Assembly (NCBI GenBank): GCA_963539215.1
Contig: CAUTJT010000001.1
Coordinates: 62,001 to 126,000, forward strand
Length of the DNA: 64,000 nt
Reading direction: 5' to 3'
From: CAURNT01 sp963539215
GTDB lineage: Bacteria > Fusobacteriota > Fusobacteriia > Fusobacteriales > Leptotrichiaceae
Positions 33,154 to 40,260 of the stretch are shown one piece after another. The notes under the pieces were generated by a model, which did not search any database, was not told the origin of the DNA, and worked only from the letters and a program-made list of their open reading frames with translations. A program made the translations under genes and the position numbers. Every line of letters starts with the position of its first letter. Within the stretch, counting starts at the first letter, position 1.

Positions 33154-35634
33154 CTACAAACCTCTAACTACACCTTTATTACCGTCTACTTGAATCATAT
33201 CCCCATCTTTATATTTTGTAGTTGCAAAGCCCACGCCAAGCACTGCCGGAATATTAAACTCCCTTGCAACAATTGCAGCATGGCTTAATGCCGCTCCCGT
33301 ATCAGCCACAACTGCACTTGCCAGCTTAAATAACGGTGTCCACTCCGGATCAGTGAGATGGCAAACTAAAATATCGCCTTTTTGCATCTTATAAAATTCT
33401 TTCGGACTATTTATTATGCATACTTTTCCGGCTGTAATACCGGCACTTCCACTTACCCCCTTTAGGACATCACCATTTGTTTCAAAAATTAACAATTTTG
33501 ATGCATCCCATACTTTTATTGCTAAAGGAAATTTTTTATTTCTCCTATTTATTTTTTCCTTATCAGATTCATTTAAGCTGCCCCTATTCATCACCTCCAA
33601 AAGTTCTTTATGAAACAGATTTGCAATCCCAACTTCATAATCTTCACTGCCAAGAAGAATGTAGTTTATTCTTTTGACACATTGTCTTACATAATAAAAT
33701 AAGGTTTCCCAGATATATTGGCTTTCTTCACGAACCACATGAAAATATCTGAAATATTCTATTTGTTTTTCTATATCTTGATACTTGTTTCCATAAATTT
33801 CTTTTAGCCTTATCATTAACTTGGAAAAATCTTTCCCTTGCTTAATCTCATCACTATTTTCATCCGTATTTAATATAGGTCTTAATATATTTATTAGCCT
33901 ATCAGGATCTTCAATAAATGTTTTTGCAGATAAACAATAGCAATTATAATCAGATTTAAATCCGTTATCTCGCATAAACTTATCTGTTATATCTCTAAAG
34001 TCATCATAATTTTCATATAATTCTTTATAACTTTCTCCGGATATAATAGCTCTTTTTAAAGATTCATTTTTTCTTATCTCACAAGCCATTTTATAAATAT
34101 CATTTGTAACTGCTGATGTTTTGTTATCCAAATTCCAATAAAAATCAAATGATGAATAATTAGCATTTACTTTTTTGATTATTTTAGTGAATTTTTTATC
34201 GTTTAAAACAGATGGAAATAAAGCGTATTTGAATCTGTCATAAGCCAATTTTTGTAAAAGAATGTAGCTATCTTCCATAAAATTTTTGTATTCTTCTAAT
34301 GTCATGTTTTCAAAATTTAAATGCTTAATTTTTTCTATTTTAGACTCATATATTTTCATAAAATCTTTACACTTATGATAGCAATCATTAAAATCTTTCA
34401 TATTTTTTAAAATCTTAAAAAACTTAAATATATTTTTATTGATTCGCTTACCTGCATCAGAAAAAGTTTGTATTCCATCATCATCTATAATTGGATTTCT
34501 TGGTAAAACAATTCCGCCTTCTAATAAAATATTAACTTTCTGATCATTTATTGCTGCCAGATAGTCGAAGTCAAGCGCTCTATGTGCAAAAGGCATTTTT
34601 TCTAAAAAAAATGACATCACTTCTCGTGTACTTCTATTGATTTTTTTACCCTTTGTATATTTTTGTACTAAATTATCTTCAGATATGTGATTGATAGAAC
34701 TTTTCAAAGTAGTAATAGCTCTTGCCTGTAAAATATATACTTCATCATCTTTAATTGCCCACTCAATATCCATTGGCATTTTATAATGCTTTTCAATTTT
34801 CAAACCAGACTTTATTAGCTCTGATATTTCCGTATCATTTAATGCTCGTTTTTTTCGAGCATTGTCATCTACCTTCACCTCTACCGTGTTTTTTTCTCCA
34901 TATATAATCTGTGTTTCCTTGCTTCCAATAGCTACTTCAATAATTTCTCCATTTTTGTCAACAATATAGCTGTCTGCTGTAACTCTTCCGCTTACAACAC
35001 TCTCTCCTAAACCATAACTCGCATTGATTTGCATTTCATTTTCTTTTTTGCTTACCGGATTCACAGTAAACAAAACACCTGCTTTTTCGCTTTCTACCAT
35101 TTCCTGAATAATAACAGCAATCGAAACGGAGCTTTGACCATAACCTTGATGTAATCTATAGCTCACAGCTCTGTTACCCCATAAAGAAGCGTAACAACTA
35201 CGCACCTGTTCTAATACATCATCTAAGCCTCGTACATTTAAATAAGTTTCCTGTTGCCCTGCAAAACTTGCATCCGGCAAATCTTCTGCTGTTGCAGATG
35301 AACGCACAGCAACTCTTACATTATCTCCAAGATTAAAATATTTTTCTCTTATTGCATTCTCAAGTAGTGTAGGAAATTTACCGGACTTTATCTTTGTTCT
35401 AAAATCATCAGCTACATTTAATAGAACTTTTTCATCATTCCCTGATTTTTTAATTTCATTTTCAATAAAAATATCAATGCTGTTTTCCTTTAAAAAATCT
35501 CTATAGTCATCTGCTGTAATTACAAATCCTCTTGGAACATTTATTTTTGCAGAGGTCATTTCCCCAAGATTGGCACCTTTCCCTCCTGCAATTAACACAT
35601 CTTCCTTTTTTATCTCATCAAAATTCAGTATCAT
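33154..35634 (-). CDS. PEP-synthase-like phosphotransferase (possible rifampin phosphotransferase relative)
   Basis: An 826-residue three-part enzyme. The N-terminal ATP-grasp domain (about 1-310) contains GGKGANLGEMT, VAVRSSATAEDLPDASFAGQ, and IEWAIKDDEVYILQARAIT. The middle is helical and variable (about 330-720). The C-terminal phosphohistidine domain has TGAALSHAAIVAREFNIPAV with His785. The PEP/pyruvate barrel of true PEP synthase is absent. This ATP-grasp, variable, His layout is shared with rifampin phosphotransferase, which moves the beta phosphate of ATP onto the drug. Location between TetR and MATE genes favours a drug-related role, but the substrate is unproven. Confidence 0.75.
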   Translation of the reverse strand: MILNFDEIKKEDVLIAGGKGANLGEMTSAKINVPRGFVITADDYRDFLKENSIDIFIENEIKKSGNDEKVLLNVADDFRTKIKSGKFPTLLENAIREKYFNLGDNVRVAVRSSATAEDLPDASFAGQQETYLNVRGLDDVLEQVRSCYASLWGNRAVSYRLHQGYGQSSVSIAVIIQEMVESEKAGVLFTVNPVSKKENEMQINASYGLGESVVSGRVTADSYIVDKNGEIIEVAIGSKETQIIYGEKNTVEVKVDDNARKKRALNDTEISELIKSGLKIEKHYKMPMDIEWAIKDDEVYILQARAITTLKSSINHISEDNLVQKYTKGKKINRSTREVMSFFLEKMPFAHRALDFDYLAAINDQKVNILLEGGIVLPRNPIIDDDGIQTFSDAGKRINKNIFKFFKILKNMKDFNDCYHKCKDFMKIYESKIEKIKHLNFENMTLEEYKNFMEDSYILLQKLAYDRFKYALFPSVLNDKKFTKIIKKVNANYSSFDFYWNLDNKTSAVTNDIYKMACEIRKNESLKRAIISGESYKELYENYDDFRDITDKFMRDNGFKSDYNCYCLSAKTFIEDPDRLINILRPILNTDENSDEIKQGKDFSKLMIRLKEIYGNKYQDIEKQIEYFRYFHVVREESQYIWETLFYYVRQCVKRINYILLGSEDYEVGIANLFHKELLEVMNRGSLNESDKEKINRRNKKFPLAIKVWDASKLLIFETNGDVLKGVSGSAGITAGKVCIINSPKEFYKMQKGDILVCHLTDPEWTPLFKLASAVVADTGAALSHAAIVAREFNIPAVLGVGFATTKYKDGDMIQVDGNKGVVRGL

Positions 35635-35653
35635 AATATTCTCCCTTTTTAAA

Positions 35654-36250
35654 CTATATTTCTACATACCTGCTAACAATACTCTCTATGTAGATATGTA
35701 GTACTTCCTCAAATGTATCTTCATTGAAATGAATATAATTTGAACATAGAACAAAACTACCAACAAAAGCATTGGATAATCCTTGCTTGTCCACAGTTTT
35801 TACTGCATTATTTTTGTACCAATAGTCTATTAACCTATCTACAAAATCTCCATAAAGATTTTCTACTCTGTTTACTTTCTTTGAATCTTGACTTGTAAAT
35901 ATTTTAAATGCCTCTTGATAAATAGGCTGAATTTTAATCTTCAGGATAATATCTATGGCATACTTATAAATCACATCTGAAAGAAATTTTTTAGGATTTG
36001 TTAATGAATTCGAGAATTCTTTTTCTATGTCATTCAATTTCTGTATGGATCTATATGCCATTAAATCAATAATGAGAGATTCTTTGTCCTTCCAAAAATT
36101 ATAGAAGCTTCCTTGAGCTATCCCTACTCTTTTTGTCAGTTCTGAAATACTAAGGGATTTTTTCCCTTTTTCATGAAACAAATCAAGAGCTGTTTCTATA
36201 ATATCTTCTTTTATTTTAATCTTCTCTTCTTCTGTAAATGCTTTTGCCAT
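35654..36250 (-). CDS. TetR-family transcriptional regulator
   Basis: A 198-residue repressor. The N-terminal helix-turn-helix reads ETALDLFHEKGKKSLSISEL, then VGIAQGSFYNFWKDKESL (about residues 15-55); the rest is the ligand-binding helical domain. I start at ATG 36250 behind GGAGG; the longer frame to 36337 runs through the promoter. A perfect 11-bp inverted repeat (36276-36309) overlaps the transcription start and is the likely operator. First gene of tetR-pps-like-MATE, which would be autoregulated. Confidence 0.88.
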   Translation of the reverse strand: MAKAFTEEEKIKIKEDIIETALDLFHEKGKKSLSISELTKRVGIAQGSFYNFWKDKESLIIDLMAYRSIQKLNDIEKEFSNSLTNPKKFLSDVIYKYAIDIILKIKIQPIYQEAFKIFTSQDSKKVNRVENLYGDFVDRLIDYWYKNNAVKTVDKQGLSNAFVGSFVLCSNYIHFNEDTFEEVLHIYIESIVSRYVEI

Positions 36251-36275
36251 TTTAAGCCTCCAAATATTATAAATG

Positions 36276-36337
36276 TATCTATGAATTTTCCATTTTTTAT
36301 TCATAGATATCATATCACCAGCAAACATAAAAGTCAA
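36276..36337 (-). promoter_or_regulatory. Promoter and operator of the tetR-led cassette
   Basis: Minus strand: TTGACT (36332-36337), 17-base spacer, TATGAT (36309-36314). Inverted repeat TATCTATGAAT / ATTCATAGATA (36276-36286 and 36299-36309) begins at the -10 element. Confidence 0.75.
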
Positions 36338-36362
36338 TGAATATTTTTTTTATTCATTGACT
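36332..36362. repeat. 12-bp perfect inverted repeat upstream of tetR
   Basis: AGTCAATGAATA (36332-36343) and TATTCATTGACT (36351-36362) around seven T. One arm contains the -35 element. It may act as a second operator or as a terminator for transcription from the recombinase side. Confidence 0.65.
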
Positions 36363-36373
36363 CCTGAGATATA

Positions 36374-36609
36374 TTATTCAATTAAAATGTTCTGCATTTC
36401 ACATACCGGTATCCCCGCTCTTTTCAAAACCTTTAACTTATCCTGTTTTTTCTTTTCTCTCCTTGCCTTATATCTGTCCTCATATTCTTTTTGCTTACAT
36501 ATTCTTCAAGGATTTTCTTCTGATTGACGATCGAATTGCTCTCGCCTTGTAGTTCATCATCTCGGCTTAACCTCTCATACAAAGCGGTTATTTTCTCATA
36601 ATTTCTCAC
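36374..36609 (-). pseudogene. Truncated large serine recombinase (TnpX/TndX-like) fused to a foreign tail
   Basis: AAAGGAGG precedes a GTG start. The product begins MRNYEKITALYERLSRDDEL, with the catalytic Ser in RLSRDD, followed by IVNQKKILEEYVSKK. Those are the first ~40 residues of the resolvase domain of large serine recombinases. The frame then shifts to KQKEYEDRYKARREKKKQDK and ends CEMQNILIE, which does not look like recombinase and may be the tail of another gene. More than 400 residues of recombinase are missing. This is the first gene inside the left end of the element. Confidence 0.72.
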
Positions 36610-36705
36610 GATTACCTCCTTTTGCTCAAATTCTTCAATAAAAAAGAATTAAGCAAAACATCTTTCACTAAAATTGTGATGAAGTGTTCTTCTTAATTCT
36701 ATTAC

Positions 36706-37370
36706 TCCATCAGCAAGTTTGTACTTTTTATATTGCTTTAATGCAAAGTGTGTGAGCTCTTTCTTTTCCAATGCTTTAAATAGTCTATCAATAGGATTCA
36801 TATATGTTTCATCATCTTCCCTAACTTCTGAAGCATCTATCATGTCCAACAATGTCATAAAGTTCTTTTCTTCTCTTGGAGCTTCATAGAATATATATCC
36901 AATAAGAGCTGTATAGTAGAGTTTTTCGACTTTTAACTAAAAATCCTCACCTACTTTTTCACCCTCCCCCTTAGTGTTTGCAATGATTGTCTGCACTAAT
37001 TTGAGGATGTCTTTTTCACTTCTAAGATAAGCAAAGGGATTGTACTTCATACTCTTTTTGAAGTTGATGGTATTTAAGATTTTTATTTCATAGCCATTAT
37101 CTTCAAGAATTTTGCCACACTCAATGACTATTGTTCCTTTAGGATTGTTATACAATATGACGAATGCATTTGCATTAGGTTCGGTTTTACATAAAATCTT
37201 ATCTTTCCGGAGCTTGAACCACCTATAACAAGTACATTTTTATTTCTTACATACTTTGAATTTACCGGTCTGCTATTCATAGTTAATAGCTCCGTTTGGG
37301 TAAGCAAGATATTATTTTGGAACTTTTCATCCATGTATGGATCTATATCTTTTCTTGTTCCCCTGAGAGT
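36706..37370 (-). pseudogene. virD4/traG coupling protein, N-terminal part (broken by insertion)
   Basis: Three frames together give GTRKDIDPYMDEKFQNN, YVRNKNVLVIGGSSSGKIRF (Walker A with the Lys kept but Thr changed to Ile), KGTIVIECGKILEDNGYEIK, NPFAYLRSEKDILKLVQTI, a stop where a Trp is expected, VEKLYYTALIGYIFYEAP, and finally DRLFKALEKK through YKKYKLADG. At that point the sequence enters the inserted element. The continuation is at 30809 on the same strand. The gene also lacks its membrane-spanning start, so it was already a fragment. Confidence 0.8.
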
Positions 37371-37423
37371 GTTTTGTTAAGTACCTTTTTTGATTTATTG
37401 ACGCTTGTATTTTGAAAATTGAG

Positions 37424-37459
37424 TAACAAAAAACAGTAAACCTTTTTTGATTTACTGTT
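37424..37459 (-). terminator. Terminator of the CrtI-like gene
   Basis: AACAGTAAA (37432-37440) / TTTACTGTT (37451-37459); TTTTTTG follows on the minus strand. Confidence 0.8.
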
Positions 37460-37495
37460 GCTAAAACTATTATATTCAATTACACAAACTACGCT

Positions 37496-38977
37496 TTATC
37501 TACTAGATTTCATAATATCTATAGCAAACTTTCCACTTGCTGCAGCAATAGGAAGTCCTCCACTAGTTTGAATCCATTGACTTGCAAGGTATAAATTATT
37601 TAAACCTTTAATAGTGCTCTTAACATACTTGTTTTTATATCCTTTCTGTGGATTAAAACTCATGTAGCCTCCTTTATATGCATTACACCAAGTTGTAAAT
37701 GTAACTGGAGAATATGTTCCAAGTACGATGAGTTTCCCTTCAAGCTGTGGATACTTTTTTTCAATTCTTAATCTCAAGTCATCTGCAAGACGCTGTTTTT
37801 CTTGATTGTATAATCTAATATTATTTTTTAGTCCAAACCAATAGGCATAATTTTCATCATTTTGTAAAATACTACATTGAATGACTCTCTTTTCCATTGG
37901 AAATAGTGTCTCATCATAATCAAAAACTCGCATTCCACAAAAATTGTGTATTTCCCCTGCAACATCATATTCATCACAAGGGAAAATAATACTTCCTTTA
38001 GGTAATTTCAAATCCTCCTCAGTAGCTATTCCAAATGCAACCTGATAACATGTATTAGAAACATATCCCTGTGGATTATCATACATGTACCTAAGATTTT
38101 TATCTAAATATTTTTTATCAATTAAGTCATAGAAAAGATAATGTGGGTCTGCACACCAAATATAGTTATCTGATTTAATTACCTCTCCATTATTACCCAG
38201 AATACTAACAACTTGGCTATCTACAATATTTATTTTTCCAATCTTAATACCTAGATACAACTTCCCACCTAAGGATTCAAATTTAGCAAGCATTCTACCA
38301 ACCAATCCAACAGAACCTCCTTCTGGTATAGCTGCTGTGTTGCTTGTAAAAAAAGCATATGATACAACAAGGGAAAGAGCGTTAAAATTGCTATTAAAGT
38401 AATTTTTAAACATTGCTCTAATGTAATGATTTTTAAAGCGATTAACAAACTCCTCCATCGACTGCTTTCCATATTCCTTAATTGCTTTACTTGCATCTTT
38501 CATGCTCATACCTAGTTTTATAAATTGCAAAAGATTCATATGAGCAATCGAATAATCACATGGTGGCTTTACACACTCTAAAGTTTTGGCACAGTCAAAA
38601 AACAAATTTAATTCTTTGTAATCTTCTGGAGCAAGCTCTAAAAACTCTTTTCTTGCTTTCTCTAAATCTCTCCACAAATGTAGTGTTTTTCCATCCATAT
38701 TCATACAATAAAAATATGGCTCACGATAGATCTTCAAACTATCAGAAATAACTCCTAGATTTTCCCACATTTTATATAGTTGTTCATCCTTATTGCATCC
38801 AACAAGAAAATGTATACAATTATCTATATGATATCCTTGCCTGTTCCACCCTGTACACTCACCTCCAGGCATTTTGTTTTTTTCATATATTTCTACTGAA
38901 TATCCAGCCTGCAATGCATATATTCCAGCACTCAACCCCGAAACACCTGCTCCAATAATTACTACTTTTTTACCCAT
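37496..38977 (-). CDS. FAD-dependent oxidoreductase, phytoene desaturase (CrtI)-like
   Basis: 493 residues. An N-terminal Rossmann FAD motif VVIIGAGVSGLSAGIYALQAGYSVEIYEK (two halves, residues 4-32) is followed by GGECTGWNRQGYHID. The C-terminal GLNNLYLASQWIQTSGGLPIA is the second FAD contact of the amine oxidase/CrtI family. No carotenoid genes are near, and many such proteins act on other substrates, so the reaction is unknown. AAGGAGAAG precedes the ATG. It is single, has its own terminator, and lies beside the mobile remnant, so it may have arrived with it. Confidence 0.75.
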   Translation of the reverse strand: MGKKVVIIGAGVSGLSAGIYALQAGYSVEIYEKNKMPGGECTGWNRQGYHIDNCIHFLVGCNKDEQLYKMWENLGVISDSLKIYREPYFYCMNMDGKTLHLWRDLEKARKEFLELAPEDYKELNLFFDCAKTLECVKPPCDYSIAHMNLLQFIKLGMSMKDASKAIKEYGKQSMEEFVNRFKNHYIRAMFKNYFNSNFNALSLVVSYAFFTSNTAAIPEGGSVGLVGRMLAKFESLGGKLYLGIKIGKINIVDSQVVSILGNNGEVIKSDNYIWCADPHYLFYDLIDKKYLDKNLRYMYDNPQGYVSNTCYQVAFGIATEEDLKLPKGSIIFPCDEYDVAGEIHNFCGMRVFDYDETLFPMEKRVIQCSILQNDENYAYWFGLKNNIRLYNQEKQRLADDLRLRIEKKYPQLEGKLIVLGTYSPVTFTTWCNAYKGGYMSFNPQKGYKNKYVKSTIKGLNNLYLASQWIQTSGGLPIAAASGKFAIDIMKSSR

Positions 38978-39410
38978 AATGTTTCAACTTCTCCTTCTTT
39001 TACAAAAAAATTAAATTTCTACACTGCTTAAATTAATGATTTTCACTATTTTACTTTTTGTTATATTTTGCCATTTTTATTATTTTTTACCATTTTTTAT
39101 TATATTATATCATTATTTAATATATTTTAAAATAATCTTTTATAATAAAAAACATCTATTTGGTACACCGTTCTTTCTTTCTAAATCCCATTTTTTATCT
39201 TTAATTTTAAAATAATTAAAAATTCTCATCAATTTTTTCCTTATAATTTCTTTTACCCTTAAAACACATCATATTTTAAAGGAAAATAATACTACAAGTT
39301 ATAAACAATGTAACACATTTTTTAAATTACTATAAAAATTTATATTCCTAATAAAATCTTATTACATAATCACTTAAAATCTAATGACACATATTTTAAG
39401 TTTTTTTATT
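38978..39410. other. 430-base AT-rich divergent intergenic region
   Basis: Between the CrtI-like gene and a divergent secreted-protein gene. It holds short near-repeats (a TGCCATTTTT motif and a TACCATTTTT motif around 39070-39100) and must contain the CrtI-like promoter, but I see no clear gene or RNA. Confidence 0.5.
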
Positions 39411-39438
39411 TTGATTTTTCACAAAAATATTGTATACT
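39411..39438 (+). promoter_or_regulatory. Promoter of the secreted-protein/nadN pair
   Basis: TTGATT (39411-39416), 16-base spacer, TATACT (39433-39438). Confidence 0.6.
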
Positions 39439-39458
39439 TATATAAAGAGGTGATATAT

Positions 39459-40223
39459 ATGAAAAAGTTTTTAATGCTATTTGCTTTATCAAGTATTGCA
39501 CTATCAAGTGTTAATGATTTCAATAATAATCATTTGAATAAAAATGATGAAAAAAACTTTGAAGTTGTTAGTTCAAAACTTGCATACTCAATAGCAAATA
39601 ATCAAAAAGATGTTAATTCTCTTAAGAATAAACTATATAAAATAAACAAGAAAGAAGCAGATAATTTCATGAAACATATTAATGTTGTTGAAAAAATATT
39701 TGTAAAAATTTTTAAATCAGACAAAAATTTAGTACCAAAGATAATTCAGTATATTTATTTTGAACCAATAAAAACTGATGATGAAAAAGTACTTTATGAA
39801 GAAGCACAAAAGTTATTAGTTGCAGCTAATGCCAATGCTAATGCTAAGATATTTATCAACAACAAAGATGGAAATGCTAATTTCTTAATATCTAAACTTG
39901 AAGAAATAGTTGATAAAAAACAAATTAATATTTATGATAATCTATCTAGCAAAGATGTATTAAAAGAAATGCAAAAGGAAATAAAAAAAGATTATCCTGG
40001 AAGAAAAAAATTTAACCAATTAGAAGTTAGAGTTATGACTATAGCTACTACTTCAAGAACTAAACAAACTTTAGCTCTTGCTCATGGTATATTTAACAAA
40101 AACTTTGAGGGTGTAGAAATTGAAGATTTTTCTTTCATAGAAGCACCACGTAAGACTTTAGAAGAAACTAGTCTTGATACAAGAATAGATACATACAAAA
40201 ACCTAATTGATGGTATATATTAA
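39459..40223 (+). CDS. Secreted or periplasmic protein of unknown function
   Basis: 254 residues, not recognised. A signal peptide (MKKFLMLFALSSIALSS) precedes a largely helical mature protein with an Ala/Asn stretch (LLVAANANANAKIF, about residue 123) and a C-terminal YPGRKKFNQLEVRVMTIATT segment. AGAGGTG at 39446-39452 selects the ATG at 39459; an in-frame upstream ATG lies before the promoter. It ends 37 bases before nadN and probably shares its transcript, so a partner role in nucleotide scavenging is possible but unsupported by motifs. Confidence 0.7.
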   Translation: MKKFLMLFALSSIALSSVNDFNNNHLNKNDEKNFEVVSSKLAYSIANNQKDVNSLKNKLYKINKKEADNFMKHINVVEKIFVKIFKSDKNLVPKIIQYIYFEPIKTDDEKVLYEEAQKLLVAANANANAKIFINNKDGNANFLISKLEEIVDKKQINIYDNLSSKDVLKEMQKEIKKDYPGRKKFNQLEVRVMTIATTSRTKQTLALAHGIFNKNFEGVEIEDFSFIEAPRKTLEETSLDTRIDTYKNLIDGIY

Positions 40224-40260
40224 ATTTATATATAGAAATTTTTATTAAGGAGAGTAGACT

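Larger units (their letters stand above)
30810..36705 (-). mobile_element. Nested Tn4451-like serine-recombinase element (decayed), inserted in virD4
   Basis: Both borders show GGA on the minus strand (36706-36708 and 30807-30809). Removing 30810-36705 and one GGA restores the virD4 frame as KLADGKTEKS. The left end carries a serine recombinase N-terminus and the right end a TnpW-like gene. TetR, PEP-synthase-like, MATE, a leader ORF and a DUF3847-like remnant lie between. TnpX/TndX recombinases use a GA dinucleotide, which fits GGA. Joining right end to left end gives TTGACA, 17 bases, TAGAAT facing the recombinase gene. The recombinase is truncated, so the element is probably immobile unless helped. 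Confidence 0.78.

Noticed and set aside
33154..35634. True PEP synthase or pyruvate phosphate dikinase
   Set aside because: The C-terminal PEP/pyruvate-binding barrel is missing, and the gene sits on a mobile element between a TetR and a MATE gene.
36649..37334. Three separate small hypothetical genes
   Set aside because: In order and across frames they are consecutive blocks of one VirD4/TraG protein, with a stop where a conserved Trp belongs.
39060..39110. CRISPR-like short repeats
   Set aside because: Only two imperfect short AT-rich motifs without regular spacing; no array or cas genes in the window.
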